Source of the DNA: Diorhabda sublineata
Taxonomy: Eukaryota; Arthropoda; Insecta; Coleoptera; Chrysomelidae
Assembly (NCBI RefSeq): GCF_026230105.1
Contig: NW_026614210.1
Coordinates: forward strand, 248,001 to 312,000
DNA length: 64,000 bases
Direction: 5' to 3'
Of this stretch, positions 1-12,090 are shown one piece after another. The position numbers and the translations under genes are program-made. The notes beneath the pieces were generated by a model, which was not told the DNA's origin, made no database searches, and worked only from the letters and a program-made list of their open reading frames with translations. Every line of letters starts with the position of its first letter. Position 1 is the stretch's first letter.

Positions 1-630
1 TCTAGCCAATTTATGGGTTTTTGTGAATAATTTTTTAGTTTTTCTAGCTAATTTCTGAGTTTCTCTACCTAATTTATGAGTTTCTCCAGCTAATTTTTGA
101 GGTTTTCTAGCTAATTTTTGGGTTGTAATGCTAATTTTTGGGTTTTTATAGCTAATTTATGAGTTTTATAGCTACTTTTTGAGTTTTTCCAACTAATTTT
201 CGAGTTTTTCTTGCTAAATTTTGGGTTTTTTAGCTAATTTTTTGTTTTTCTGGCTAATTTATGGGTTTTATAGCCAATTTTTGAGTTCTTAAAGCTAATT
301 TTTGGGTTTTTCTAACAATTTATTGGTTTATGTTGCTAATTTCTGAGTTTTTCTAGCTAATTTCTGAGTTTTTGTAGCTAATTTTTTAGTTTTTCTAGCT
401 AATTTCTGAGGTTTTCTAGATAATTTTTGGGTTGTAATGCTAATTTTTGGGTTTTTATAGCTAATTTATGAGTTTTATAGCTACTTTTTGAGTTTTTATA
501 GCTAATTTTTGGGTTTTTCTAACAATTTTTGGGTTTTGTGACTAATTTCTGAGTTTTTCTAGCTGACTGTTGGGTTTTTGAGGCTAATTTCTGAGTTTTT
601 TATAGCTAATTTTCAGAGTTTTTCTAGCTA

Positions 631-1048
631 TAAAAAATATTAAAACTCAAAGAATAGCTATAAAACCCAAAAATTAGCAAGAAGAATTCAAAAATTAGCT
701 AGAAAAACTCAAAATTTAGCCATAAAATCCAAAAATTAGCTAGAAAAACCCAAACATTAGCTATTAAAACCCAAAAATTGCTAGTAAACCCAAAAATTAG
801 GTAGAATAACTCGAAAATTAGCCATAAAAACCCAAAAATTAGCCAGAAAAACTCAAAAATTAGCTAGAAAACCCAAAACTTAGAAAGAAAAACCCAAAAA
901 ATAAGCCATGGAAACCCAAAAATTAGCTAGAAAACTTAGACATTAATTAGAAAAACTCAAGAATTAGCCATAAAAACCCAAAAATTGCTATAAAAACCCA
1001 AAAATTAGCTATAAAAACCCAAAAAGTACCTATAAAACCCAAAAATTT
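631..1048 (-). repeat. Inverted satellite A block 1
   Basis: About 418 bp in which the A unit lies in the complementary form (aaaacccaaaaattagct). Entry is the palindromic joint ttttctagctata preceded by tttcagagttt. Exit is the recurrent junction atgggtttcatagct followed by the diagnostic ctttggaatt. Confidence 0.93.
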
Positions 1049-1740
1049 ATGGGTTTCATAGCTAATCTTTGGAATTTTATAGCTAATTTTTGGGTTTTCA
1101 TTACTAATTTTTGAGTTTTTCTAGCTAATGTTTGAGTTTTTCTAGCTAATAATTTAGTTTTCTAGCTGTTTTTTGGGTTTTATAGCTAATTTTTGGGTTT
1201 TTATGGCTAATTTTTGAGTCTTCATTTCTAATTTTTGAGCTTTTTCAGCTGATTTCTGAGTTTTTCTAGCTAATTTTTGAGTTTCTTCAGCTAATTTATG
1301 GGTTTTATGGCTAATTTTTGGGTTTTTATTGCTAATTGTTGGGTTTTTTCAACTAATTTTTGAGCTTTATAGCTAATTTTCGAGTTCTTTTAGCTAATTT
1401 TCAGGTTTTTCTAGCTAATTTCTGAGTTTCTCTAGCTAATTTTCGGGTTTTATGGCTAATTTTTGGGTTTTTATGGCTAATTTTTAGGTTTTCTAGCTAA
1501 TTTTTGGGTTGTATAGCTAATTTTTGGGTTTTTATAGCTAATTCATGATTTTTATAGCTTTTGTTTGAGTTTTTATAGCTAATTTTTGGGTTTTTCTAAC
1601 AATTTTTGGGTTTTATGGCTAATTTCTTGGTTTTTATGGATAATTTTTGGGTTTCTATGGCTAATTTTTGGGTTTTTCTAGCAAATTTTTGGGTTTTATA
1701 ACTATTTTTTGAGTTTTTCTATCAATTTTTGAGTTTTGTT

Positions 1741-1818
1741 CAGAAAACTTGAACATTAGCATGAAAAACTCAAAAATTTGCTATAAAAACCCAAAAATTT
1801 CTATAGAATCCAAAAATT
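1741..1818 (-). repeat. Inverted satellite A block 2 (short)
   Basis: About 78 bp of complementary A units. The entry is abrupt (gagttttgtt to cagaaaacttgaac) and lacks the ctagctata joint. The exit is the standard atgggtttcatagct plus ctttggaatt. It looks like a left-truncated copy of a longer cassette. Confidence 0.88.
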
Positions 1819-2454
1819 TATGGGTTTCATAGCTAATCTTTGGAATTTTATGGTCAATTTTTGGGTTTTCATGGCTAATTTTTGAGTTTTTCTAGCTAAT
1901 TTTTGAGTTTTTCTAGCTAATGTTTGAGTTTTCTAGCTAATTTTTGGGTTTTTATGGCTAATTTTTGGGTTTTTATGGCTGATTTTTGGGTTTTTATGGC
2001 TAATTTTTTGGTTTTTCTAGCTAATTTTTGGGTTTCATAGGTACTTTACGAGTTTCTATAGCTAATTTTTGAGTTTTTCTAGCTGATTTTCGAGTTTTTC
2101 TACCTAATTCTCGAGTTTTTCCAGCTAATTGTTGGGTTTTATGGCTGAATTTTGAGTTTTTCTAGCTAATTTTCGAGCTTTTCTGGCTAATTTTTGGGTT
2201 TTGTGGCTAATATTTGGGTTTTGTGGCTAATATTTGGGTTTTTGTGGCTAATTTTTGGGTTTCTATAGCTAATTTTTGGGTTTCTATAGCTGATTTTTGG
2301 GTTTTTTAGCTATTTTTTGGGTTTTTTTAGCTAGTTTTTGGGTTTTATGGCTAATTGTTTAGTTTTTTCAACTAATTTTTGGGTTTTATAGCTGATTTTC
2401 GAGTTTTTTTCAGCTAATTTTTGAGTTTTACAGCTAATTTTCAGAGTTTTCCTA

Positions 2455-2669
2455 GCTATAACAACTATAAAAACCCAAAAAATAGGTATAAAACCAAAAA
2501 ATTAGCCAGTAAAACCCGAAAAATAAGCCATAAAAACCCAAAAATTAGCTAGAAAACTTAAACATTATCTAGAAAAACTCAAAAATTACGCATAAAAACT
2601 CAAAAATTGCTAGAAAAACCCAAAAATTAGCTATAAAAATTAAATAAATAGCTATAAAATCAAAGAATC
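2455..2669 (-). repeat. Inverted satellite A block 3
   Basis: About 215 bp of complementary units. Entry is tttcagagttttcctagctata; exit is atgggtttcatagct followed by ctttggaatt. It belongs to the size class of about 210 bp shared with blocks 4, 5, 10 and 13. Confidence 0.92.
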
Positions 2670-2748
2670 TATGGGTTTCATAGCTAATCTTTGGAATTTT
2701 ATAGCTAATTATTGGGTTTTCATGACTAATTTTAGAGTTTATTCTAGC

Positions 2749-2951
2749 TATAAAAACTCAAAGAATTGCTATAAAACCCAAAAATTAGCTAGAAAAACCC
2801 AAGTAATAAGCCATAAAAACCAAAAATTAGCTAGAAAACTTGAACATTAGCTAGAAGAACTCAAAAATCAGCCATAAAAACCCAAAAATTGCTAGAAAAG
2901 CCCAAAATTTAGCTAGAAAACCTCAAAAAATAGCTATAGAACCCAAAAATT
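2749..2951 (-). repeat. Inverted satellite A block 4
   Basis: About 203 bp of complementary units entered at gagtttattctagctata and left at catgggtttcatagct with ctttggaatt. Only about 80 bp of forward sequence separates it from block 3, so the two together resemble a tandemly copied cassette. Confidence 0.92.
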
Positions 2952-3668
2952 CATGGGTTTCATAGCTAATCTTTGGAATTTCATAGCTAATTTTTGGGTT
3001 TTTATGGCCAATTTTTGAGTTTTTATGGCCAATTTTCGAGTTTTTCTATCTAATTTTTGGGTTTTCTAGCTAATTTTTGAGTTTTTCTGGCTAATTTTTC
3101 GGTTTTTTCAGCTGATTTGTGGGTTTTATAGCTAATTTTTGGGTTTTTATGGCTAATTTTGGGTTTTATAGCTAATTTTTGGGTTTTTATGGCTAATTTC
3201 TGAGTTTTTATGGCTAATTTTCGAGTTCTTCTGGCTAGTTTTTGGGTTTTATGGCTAATTTTTGGGTTTTTATGGCTAATTTCTGAGTTTTTCTAGCTAA
3301 TTGTTGGGTTTTTTTTGGCTAATTTCTGAGTTTTTATGGCTAATTTTCGAGTTTCTTGCTAATTTTTGGGTTTTTGAGCTAATTTCTCAGTTTTTATGGC
3401 TAATTTCCGAGGTTCTGGCTAATTTTTGGGTTTTTGTAGCTAATTTTTGGGTTTTTATGGCTAAACTTTGCGTTTTTGTGGCTAATTTTTGAGTTTTTAT
3501 GGCGAATTTTTGAGTTTTTCCAGCTAATTTTTGGGTTTTTCTAGCTAATTTTTGGGTTTTATAGCTATTTTTTGAGTTTTTATAGCTAATTTTTGGATTT
3601 TTCTAACAATTTCTGGGTTTTGTGACTAATTTCTGAGTTTTTCTAGCTAATTTCAGAGTTTATTCTAG

Positions 3669-3879
3669 CTATAAAACCTATAAAATCTCATAGAATAGCT
3701 ATAAAACCCAAAAATTAGCCGGGAAAACTCAAAAATTAGCCACAAAACTCATAAATCAGCTAGAAAAACTCAAAATTTAGCCATAAAATCCAAAAATTTG
3801 CTAAAAAAACCAAAAAATAAGGTATAAAAACACAAAAATTGCTAGAAAACCTAAAAATAGCTATAAAACCCAAAAACTT
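3669..3879 (-). repeat. Inverted satellite A block 5
   Basis: About 211 bp of complementary units entered at tttcagagtttattctagct. The exit is a variant, cttatgggtttcttagctg, and is the one exit of this type without ctttggaatt, so the motif may have decayed or been recombined away here. Confidence 0.9.
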
Positions 3880-4184
3880 ATGGGTTTCTTAGCTGATTTT
3901 GGGTTTTTATGGCTAATTCTTGGGTTTTTGTGGCTAATTTTCGAGTTTTTATGGCTTTTATAGCTAGATTTTGGGTTTTTATGGCTTATTATTGGGTTTT
4001 TTGGGCAATTTTTGAGTTTTTATTCCTAATTTTTGAGCTTTTCTAGCTGATTTCTAAGTTTTTCTAGCTAATTTTTGGGTTTTTATGGCTGATTTTTGGG
4101 TTTTTCTAGCTAATTTTTGGATTTTATAGGTATTTTACGAGTTTCTATAGCTAATTTTTGAGTTTTTCTAGCTGATTGTTGGGT

Positions 4185-5400
4185 TTTTCTAGCAATTTTT
4201 GTGTTAATGTGGCTAATTTCCAAGTTTTTCCAGCTGATTCTTGAGTTGTTTTAGCTAATGTTTGGGTTTTATGGCTAAATTTCGAGTTTTTCTAGCCAAT
4301 TTATGGGTTTTGTGGCTAATTTTTGAGTTTTTATAGCTAGTTTCTGAGTTTTTCTAGCTAATTTTTGAGTTTCTCAAGCTAATTTTCGGATTTTATGGCT
4401 AATTTTTGGGTTTTTATGGCTGATTTTTGAGGTTTTCTGGCTAATTTTTGGGTTTTTATAGCTAATTTTTGGGTCTTATACCTATTTTTTGAGTTTTTAA
4501 AGCTAAATTCTATGTTTTTCTAACAATTTTTGGGTTTTGTGACTAATTTCTGTGTTTTTCCAGCTGATTGTTGGGTTTTTGTGGCTAATTTTTGTGTTCT
4601 ATGGCTGATTTTTGGGTTTTTATGGCTAATTTTTGGGTTTTCTAGCAATTTTTGGGTTTTTGTGGCTAATTTTTGAGTTTTTATGGCCAATTTTTGAGTT
4701 TTTCTAGCTGATATGTGGGTTTTATAGCTAATTTTTGGGTTTTTATAGCTAATTTTTGGGATTTTGTGGCTAATTTTTGAGTTTTTATGGCTAATTTTTG
4801 AGTTTTTCCAGCTAATTTGAGGGTTTTATAGCTAATTTTTGGGTTTCTATGGCTAATTTCTGAGTTTTTATGGCTAATTTTCGAGTTCTTCTGGCTAGTT
4901 CTTGGGTTTTATGGCTAATTTTTGAGTTTTCATGGCTAATTTTCGAGTTTTTCTATCTAATTTTTGTGTTTTCTAGCTAATTTTTGAGTTTTTCTGTCTA
5001 ATTTTTGGGCTTTCCTAGCTGATATGTGGGTTTTATAGCTAATTTTTGGGTTTTTATAGCTAATTTTTGGGATTTTGTGGCTAATTTTTGAGTTTTTCCA
5101 GCTAATTTGAGGGTTTTATAGCTAATTTTTGGGTTTCTATGGCTAATTTCTGAGTTTTTATGGCTAATTTTCGAGGTTCTGGCTGATTTTTGAGTTTTTG
5201 TAGCTAATTTTTGAGGTTTTATGAATAATTTTTGGGTTTTGTGGCTAATTTTTGAGATTTTATGGCTAATTTTTGAGTTTTTCCAGCTAATTTTTGGGTT
5301 TTTCTAGCTAATTTTTGGGTTTTCTAGCTAATTTTTGAGTTTTTCTGACTAATTTTTGGGTTTTTCTAGCTGATATGTGGGTTTTATGGCTAATTTTTTG
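4185..5400. repeat. Duplicated A segment, left copy (partner 6670-7637)
   Basis: Variant units recur in the same order about 2.5 kb downstream. The run with aatgtggcta then atttccaag is at 4206 and at 6691 (offset 2485). The run with tcgaggttctggctgat is at 5171 and 7408 (offset 2237). The change of offset means the right copy lacks about 248 bp. The left copy also holds an internal repeat of gctgatatgtggg runs at 4710 and 5021, spaced 311 bp, which probably explains the length difference. Confidence 0.82.
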
Positions 5401-5513
5401 GTTTTTATGGCTAATTCTTGGGTTTTTATGTCTAATTTTTGAGTTTTTGTGGCTAATTTCTGAGTTTTTCTAGCTAATTGTTGGGTTTTTGGCTAATTTC
5501 TGAGTTTTTATGA

Positions 5514-5551
5514 GTATAAAAACCCGAAAAATATCTATAGAACCCAAAAAT
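5514..5551 (-). repeat. Inverted satellite A block 6 (very short)
   Basis: About 38 bp of complementary sequence (aaaacccgaaaaatatctat) before the standard exit with ctttggaatt. The entry is tttttatgagtata. The same aaaaatatctatagaaccc tail is found in blocks 8, 9, 12 and 15, so these exits are one lineage. Confidence 0.85.
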
Positions 5552-6159
5552 TTATGGGTTTCATAGCTAATCTTTGGAATTTTATAGCCAGTTTTTATGG
5601 TTAATTTTTGGGTTTTTCTAGCTAATTTTTGAGTTTTATAGGTATTTTACGAGTTTCTATAGCTAATTTTTGAGTTTTTCTAGCTGATGGTTGGGTTTTT
5701 GTGGCTAATTTCTGAGTTTTTTTAGCTGATTTTCGAGTTTTTCTAGGTAATATTCTCGAGTTTTTCCAGCTAATTGTTGGGTTTTGTGTTTAATTTTTGG
5801 GTTTTTGTGGCTAATTTTTGAATTTCTCCAGCTAATTTTCGGGTATTATGGTTAATTTTTGGGTTTTCATCGCTAATTTTTGAGTTTTTCAAGTTAAATT
5901 TTGGGTTGTGTAGCCAATTTTTTGGTTTTTATAGCTAACTTCTGGGTTTTTCTAACAATTTTTGGGTTTTTGTGTTCAATGTCTGGGTTTTTCTAGCTAA
6001 TTTTTGAGTTTTTCTGACTAATTTTTGGGTTTCTCTAGCTGATATGTGGGTTTTATGGCTACTTTTTTGGTTTTTATGGCTAATTCTTGGGTTTTTATGT
6101 CTAATTTTTGAGTTTTTGTGGCTAATTTTCGAGTTTTTATGGCTAATTTTTGAGTTTTT

Positions 6160-6480
6160 GTGGCTAATTTTTGGGTTTTTATGGCTAGTTTTTGGGTTTT
6201 ATGGCTAATTTTTAGCTTTTCATGGCTAATTTTCGGGTTTTGTGGCTAATTTCTAAGTTTTTCCATCTGATTTTTGGGTTTTTTTTGGCCAATTTCTGAG
6301 TTTTTATGGCTAAATTTCGAGGTTCTGGCTGATTTTTGGATTTTTGAGCTAATTTTTGAGTTTTTATGGCTAATTTTCGAGGTTCTGGCTAATTTTTGGG
6401 TTTTTGTAGCTAATTTTTTGGGTTTTATGAATAATTTTTGGGTTTTTGTGGCTAATTTTTGATTTTTTATGGCTAGTTTT
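6160..6480. repeat. Local A duplication (partner about 7645-7960)
   Basis: The ordered variants tttttagcttttcatggc, ttccatctga and ggccaatttctgag occur at 6.16-6.48 kb and again at 7.65-7.96 kb at an offset of about 1484 bp. The ttccatctga landmark is at 6261 and 7745. Confidence 0.8.
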
Positions 6481-6669
6481 TGAGTTTGTCGAGCTAACTT
6501 TTGGGTTTTATAGCTGATTTTCGAGTTTTTCTAGCTAATTTTTGGGTTTTATAGCTAATGTTTGGGTTTCTCCCACAATTTTTGGGTTTTGTGGCGAATT
6601 CCTGAGTTTTTCTGGCTAATTTTTGGGTTTTTATGGCTAATTTCTGGGTTTTTTAAGCTAATCCTTTAT

Positions 6670-7637
6670 TTTTCTAGCAATTTGTGGGTTAATGTGGCTA
6701 ATTTCCAAGTTTTTCCAGCTGATTCTTGAGTTTTTGTAGCTAATGTTTGTGTTTTATGGCTAAATTTCGAGTTTTTCTAGCCAATTTATGGGTTTTGTGG
6801 CTAATTTTTGAGTTTTTATAGCTAGTTTCTGAGTTTTTCTAGCTAATATTTGAGTTTCTCAAGCTAATTTTTGGATTTTATGGCTAATTTTTTTGGTTTT
6901 TATGGCTGATTTTTGAGGTTTTCTGGCTAATTTTTGGGTTTTTATAGCTAATTTTTGAGTTTTATATCTATTTTTTGAGTTTTTATAGCTGAATTCTGGG
7001 TTTTTCTAACAATTTTTGGGTTTTGTGACTAATTTCTGTGTTTTTCCAGCTGATTGTTGGGTTTTTGTGGCTAATTTTTGTGTTTTATGGCGGATTTTTG
7101 GGTTTTTATGGCTAATTTTTGAATTTTCTAGCAATTTTTGGGTTTTTGTGGCTAATTTTTGAGTTTTTATGGCCAATTTTCGAGTTTTTCTATCTAATTT
7201 TTGTGTTTTCTAGCTAATTTTTGAGTTTTTCTGGCTAATTTTTGGGTTTTCCTAGCTGATATGTGGGTTTTATAGCTAATTTTTAGGTTTTTATAGCTAA
7301 TTTTTGGGATTTTGTGGCTAATTTTTGAGTTTTTCCAGCTAATTTGAGGGTTTTATAGCTAATTTTTGGGTTTCTATGGCTAATTTCTGAGTTTTTATGG
7401 CTAATTTTCGAGGTTCTGGCTGATTTTTGAGTTTTTGTAGCTAATTTTTGAGGTTTTATGAATAATTTTTGGGTTTTGTGGCTAATTTTTGAGATTTTAT
7501 GGCTAATTTTTGAGTTTTTCCAGCTAATTTTTGGGTTTTTCTAGCTAATTTTTGGGTTTTCTAGCTAATTTTTGAGTTTTTCTGACTAATTTTTGGGTTT
7601 TTCTAGCTGATATGTGGGTTTTATGGCTAATTTTTGA
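6670..7637. repeat. Duplicated A segment, right copy (partner 4185-5400)
   Basis: Right-hand copy of the 4.2-5.4 kb composite, sharing its order of variant units, including gaataatttttggg and gctgatatgtggg. About 248 bp near 7170 are absent relative to the left copy. Confidence 0.82.
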
Positions 7638-9090
7638 GTTTTTGTGGCTAATTTTTGGGTTTTTATGGCTAGTTTTTGGGTTTTATGGCTAATTTTTAGC
7701 TTTTCATGGCTAATTTTCGGGTTTTGTGGCTAATTTCTGAGTTTTTCCATCTGATTTTTGGGTTTTTTTTGGCCAATTTCTGAGTTTTTATGGCTAAATT
7801 TCGAGGTTCTGGCTGATTTTTGGATTTTTGAGCTAATTTTTGAGTTTTTATGGCTAATTTTCGAGGTTCTGGCTGATTTTTGAGTTTTTGTAGCTAGTTT
7901 TTGGGTTTTATGAATAATTTTTGGGTTTTTGTGGCTAATTTTTGAGTTTTTATGGCTAGTTTTTGAATTTTTCCAGCTAATTTTTGAGTTTTTCTATCTA
8001 ATTTTTGGGTTTTCCCAGCTAATTTTAGGATTTTATAGCTAATTTTTGGGTTTTTATGGCTAATTTCTGAGTTTTTATGGTTAATTTTCGAGTTCTTCTG
8101 GCTAGTTTTTGGGTTTTATGGCTAATTTGTGGGTTTTTATGGCTAATTTTTGGGTTTTGTGGCTAATTTCTGAGTTTTTCTAGCTAATTGTTGGGTTTTT
8201 TTGGCTAATTTCTGAGTTTCCATGGCTATTTTTTGAGGTTCTGGCTAATTTCTGGGTTTTATGGCTAATTTTAGGGTTCTGATGGCAAAGTTCTGGGTTT
8301 TCATGGCTAGTTTTTGGATTTTTTTGAATAATTTTCGAGTTTTTATGGCTAATTTTTGAGTTTTTATGGCTAATTTTCGAGTGCTGGATAATTTTTGGGT
8401 TTCATGGCTAATTTTTGGGTTTTTGTGGCTGATTTTTGTGTTTTCATGGCTAATTTTTGGGGTTTTGTGGCTAATTCTTGAGCTTTTATGGCTGATTTTT
8501 GAGTTTTTCCAGCTAATTTGAGGGTTTTGTAGCTAATTTTTGGGTTTTTATGGCTAATTTCCGAGTTTTTCTGGCTAATTTTTGGGTTTTTATGGCTAAT
8601 TTCTGGGTTTTTTAAGCTAATTTATGGGTTTTGTGGCTAATTTTTGAGTTTTTCTAGCTAGTTTCTGAGTTTTTTTAGCTAATTTTAGAGTTTCTCCAGC
8701 TAATTTTCGGGTTTTATGGCTAATTTTTGGGTTTTTATGGCTAATTTTTGAGGTTTTCTAGATAATTTTTGGGTTTTTATAACTAATTATTGGGTTTTAT
8801 AGCTACTTTTTGAGTCTTTAAAGCTAAATTCTGGGTTTTTAACAATTTTTGGGTTTGGTGACTAAATTCTTTGTTTTTCCAGCTCATTGTCGAGTTCTTC
8901 TGGCTAGTTTTTAGGATATATGGCTAGTTTTTGGGATTTATGGCTAATTTCTGGGTTTTGTGGCTAATTTTTAGGTTTCATAGCTATTTTTTTGAGTTTT
9001 TATTGCTAATTTTTCAATTTTTCTAACGATTTTTGAGTTTTGTGACTAAGTTCTGAGTTTTTCTAGCTAATTTTAGAGTTTTTCTAGCTA

Positions 9091-9555
9091 TAAAAACTAT
9101 AAAAACTCAAAGAATAGCTATAAAACTCAAAAATTAGCTGGAAAAACTCAAAAGTTAGCCACAAAACTCATGAATTAGCTAGAAAAACTCAAAATTTAGC
9201 CATAAAATCCAAAAATTTGCTAAAAAAAACCAAAAAATAAGGTATAAAAACACAAAAATTGCTAGAAAACTTAAAAATTAGGTAGAAATACTCAAAAAAT
9301 AGCCATTAAAACCCAAAAATAAGCCATGTAAATCCAAAAATTAGCTAGAAATCTCAAACATTAGCTAGAAAAACTCAAAAATTAGCAATAAAAACCCAAA
9401 AATTGCTGGAAAAACCCAAAAATTAGCTAGAAAAACTCAGAAAATAGCTATAAAACATAAAAATTAGCTAAAAAACTCAAAAATTTGCCATAAAAACTTA
9501 AAAATTAGCCAGAAGAACTCGAAAATAAGCCAGAAGAACTCGAAAATTAGCTATA
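9091..9555 (-). repeat. Inverted satellite A block 7
   Basis: About 465 bp of complementary units with the standard entry (tttagagtttttctagctat) and a different exit, ttagctatagatatttttt. It is duplicated as block 11 at an offset of 4131 bp, with the same entry and exit. Confidence 0.93.
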
Positions 9556-9630
9556 GATATTTTTTGAGTTTTTATATATAATTTTCGAGTTTTTCTCACA
9601 ATTTTTGGGTTTTTGTGGCTAATTTTTGAG

Positions 9631-9718
9631 AGAATTAGCTGGAAAACTTAAACATTAGCTAGAAAAACTCAAAAATTAGCTATAAAAACTCAAAAAATAT
9701 CTATAGAACCCAAAAATT
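9631..9718 (-). repeat. Inverted satellite A block 8 (short)
   Basis: About 88 bp of complementary units. The abrupt entry is ttttgagagaattagctgg; the standard exit carries ctttggaatt. It is related to blocks 9 and 12. Confidence 0.88.
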
Positions 9719-9890
9719 TATGGGTTTCATAGCTAATCTTTGGAATTTTATAGTCAATTTTTGGGTTTTCATGTCTAATTTCTGAGTTTTTCTAGCTTTA
9801 TTTTGGGTTGTATAGCTAGTTTATGGGTTTTTATAGCTAATTTTCGAGTTTTTCTAACAATTTTTGGGTTTTTGTGGTTAATTTTTGTGT

Positions 9891-9979
9891 GAATTAGCTA
9901 GAAAACTTAGACATTAGCTAGAAAAACTCAAAAATTAGCTATAAAAACCCGAAAAATATCTATAGAACCCAAAAATTTA
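9891..9979 (-). repeat. Inverted satellite A block 9 (short)
   Basis: About 89 bp, entered at tttttgtgtgaattagct and left by the standard exit. It is nearly the same as block 12 at an offset of 3871 bp, including the gtgtgaattag entry. Confidence 0.89.
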
Positions 9980-10702
9980 TGGGTTTCATAGCTAATCTTT
10001 GGAATTTTATAGCCAATTTTGGGTTTTCATGGCTAATTTTTGAGTTTTTCTAGCTAATGTTTGAGTTTTCTAGCTAATTTTTGGGTTTTTATGGCTCATT
10101 TTTGGGTTTTTATGGCTAATTTTTGGGTTTTTATGGCTAATTTTTGGGTTTTTATTGCTAATTTTTGAGTTTTTCTAGCTAATTTTTGGGTTTTATAGGT
10201 ATTTTAAGAGTTTCTATAACTAATTTTTGAGTTTTTCTAGCTGATTGTTGGGTTTTTGTGGCTAATTTCTGAGTTTTTTTAGCTGATTTTCGAGTTTTCC
10301 TAGCTAATTCTCGAGTTTTTCCAGCTAATTGTTGGGTTTTATGGCTAAATTTTGAGTTTTTCTAGCTAATTTCGAGTTTTTCTGGCTAATTTTTGGGTTT
10401 TGTGTTTAATTTTTGGGTTTTTGTGGCTAATTATTGGGTTTCTTTAGCTAATTTTTGGGTTTTTTCGGCTAAATTTTGGGTTTTTGTGACTAATTTTTGA
10501 GTTTCTCTAGCTAATTTTCGGGTATTATGGCTAATTTTTGGGTTTTCATCGCTAATTTTTGAGTTTTTCAAGTTAAATTTTGGGTTGTATAGCTAATTTT
10601 TTGGTTTTTATAGCTAACTTTTGGGTTTTTCTAACAATTTTTGGGTTTTTGTGTTTAATGACTGGGTTTTTCTAGCTAATTCTCGAGTTTTTCTGGCTAA
10701 TT

Positions 10703-11880
10703 TTTGGGTTTCATGACTAATTGTTCGTTTTTATGGCTAATTTTTGAATTTTTATGGCTAATTTCTGAGATTTTCCAGCTGATTTGTGGGTTTTATAGCT
10801 AATTTTAAGGTTTTTATGGCTAATTTTTGGGTTTTTATTGCTAATTGTTGAGTTTTTTCAACTAATTTTTGGGTTTTATAGCTAATTTTGCGAGTTTTTC
10901 TAGCTAATTTTTAGGTTTTATAGCTATTTTTTGAGTTTTAGTTAGCTAAATTCTGGGTTTTTCTAACAATTTTTGGGTTTTGTGACTAATGTCTGTATTT
11001 TTCTAGCTGATTGTTGAGTTTTTGTGGCTAATTTTTGGGTTTTATGGCTAATTTTTTGGTTTTTATGACTAATTTTTGGGTTTTGTGGCTAATTTCTGAG
11101 TTTTTCCAGCAAATTGTTGGGTTTTGTTGCTAATTTCCGAGTTTTTCTAGCTAATTTTCTAGTTTTTCTGGCTAACTCTTGGATTTTATGACTTATTTTT
11201 TGGTTTTTATAGCTGATTTGTGGATTTTTAAGGCTAATTTTTGAGTTTTTGTGGCTAATTTTTGAGTTTTCATGGCTGATTGGTGAGTTTTTCTAGCTAA
11301 TTTGTGGGTTTTATAGCTAATTTTTGAGTTTTTGTGGCTAATTTTCCAGTTTTTATGGCTAATTTCTGTGTTTTTCCATCTGATTTCTTAGTTTTTCTAA
11401 CCAATTTTGGAGTTTCTCTGGCTAATTTTTGGGTTTTATGGCTAATTTTTGGGTTTTATGGCTAATTTTTGGGTTTCTGTGGCTAATTTTCGAGTTTTTA
11501 TGGTTAGTTTTTGAGTTATTCTAGCTAATTTTCGGGTTTTATGACTGATTGTTGAGTTTTTCTAGTTAATTTTTAAGATTTATAGCTAATTTTTGGGTTC
11601 CTGTGGCTAATTTTTGAGTTTTTATGGATAGTTTTTGAGTTTTTCTAGCTAATTTTTTTGATTTTTTAGCTAATTTGTGGGTTTTTCTAGCTAGTTTTTG
11701 GATTTTATGGCTAATTGTTGAGTTTTTCCAACTAATTTACGGGTTCTATAGCTAATTTTCGAGTTCTTTTAGCTAATTTTTGGGTTTTATAGCTAATTTT
11801 TGGGTTTTTCTATCAATTTATTGGTTTTTGTGGCTAATTTTTGAGTTTTTCTAGCTAATTTTCATAGTTTTCCTAGTTAT
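10703..11880. repeat. A composite repeated at 13999-14614 and 14615-15750
   Basis: Landmark gttagctaaattctggg at 10941 recurs at 14025 (offset 3084) and, as ttctgag, at 14852. Landmark tcatgactaattgttcg at 10711 recurs at 14623 (offset 3912). The copies at about 13999 and 14827 are themselves a tandem pair with a spacing of about 827 bp. A partial fourth copy lies near 12.69-12.88 kb. Confidence 0.78.
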
Positions 11881-12090
11881 AAAAACTATAAAAACCCAAA
11901 AAATAGCTATAAATCCCAAAAATTAGTTAGAAAAACCCAAAAAATAAGCCATAAAAACCCAAAAATCAGCTAGAAAACTTAAACATTAGCTAGAAGAACT
12001 CAAAAATTAGCCATAAAAATCCAAAAATTGCTAGAAAAACCCAAAAATTAGCTATAAATCCTCAAAAAATAGCTATAAAACCCAAAAATT
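11879..12090 (-). repeat. Inverted satellite A block 10
   Basis: About 212 bp entered at agttttcctagttata and left at catgggtttcatggct with ctttggaatt. The tagtta entry variant is shared with blocks 13 and 17, which suggests one lineage. Confidence 0.92.

Larger units (their letters stand above)
8891..10134. repeat. Source-like A composite for 13022-14005
   Basis: Segment 8891-9575 matches 13022-13706 at offset 4131 (cgagttcttctggctag then ttaggatatatgg). Segment 9835-10134 matches 13706-14005 at offset 3871. The right-hand composite is therefore this region with about 260 bp removed between two similar cgagtttttct units. Confidence 0.82.

Noticed and set aside
631..1048. Inverted A blocks as terminal inverted repeat (foldback) transposons
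   Set aside because: No target-site duplication or non-repeat interior is visible; the blocks consist only of complementary A units. The cassette idea is kept as a finding, not as a mobile-element annotation.
3301..3492. Hydrophobic 63-residue frame as a small membrane protein
   Set aside because: It is pure 21-bp minisatellite read in frame; comparable frames appear wherever 21-bp units run without a 20-bp unit.
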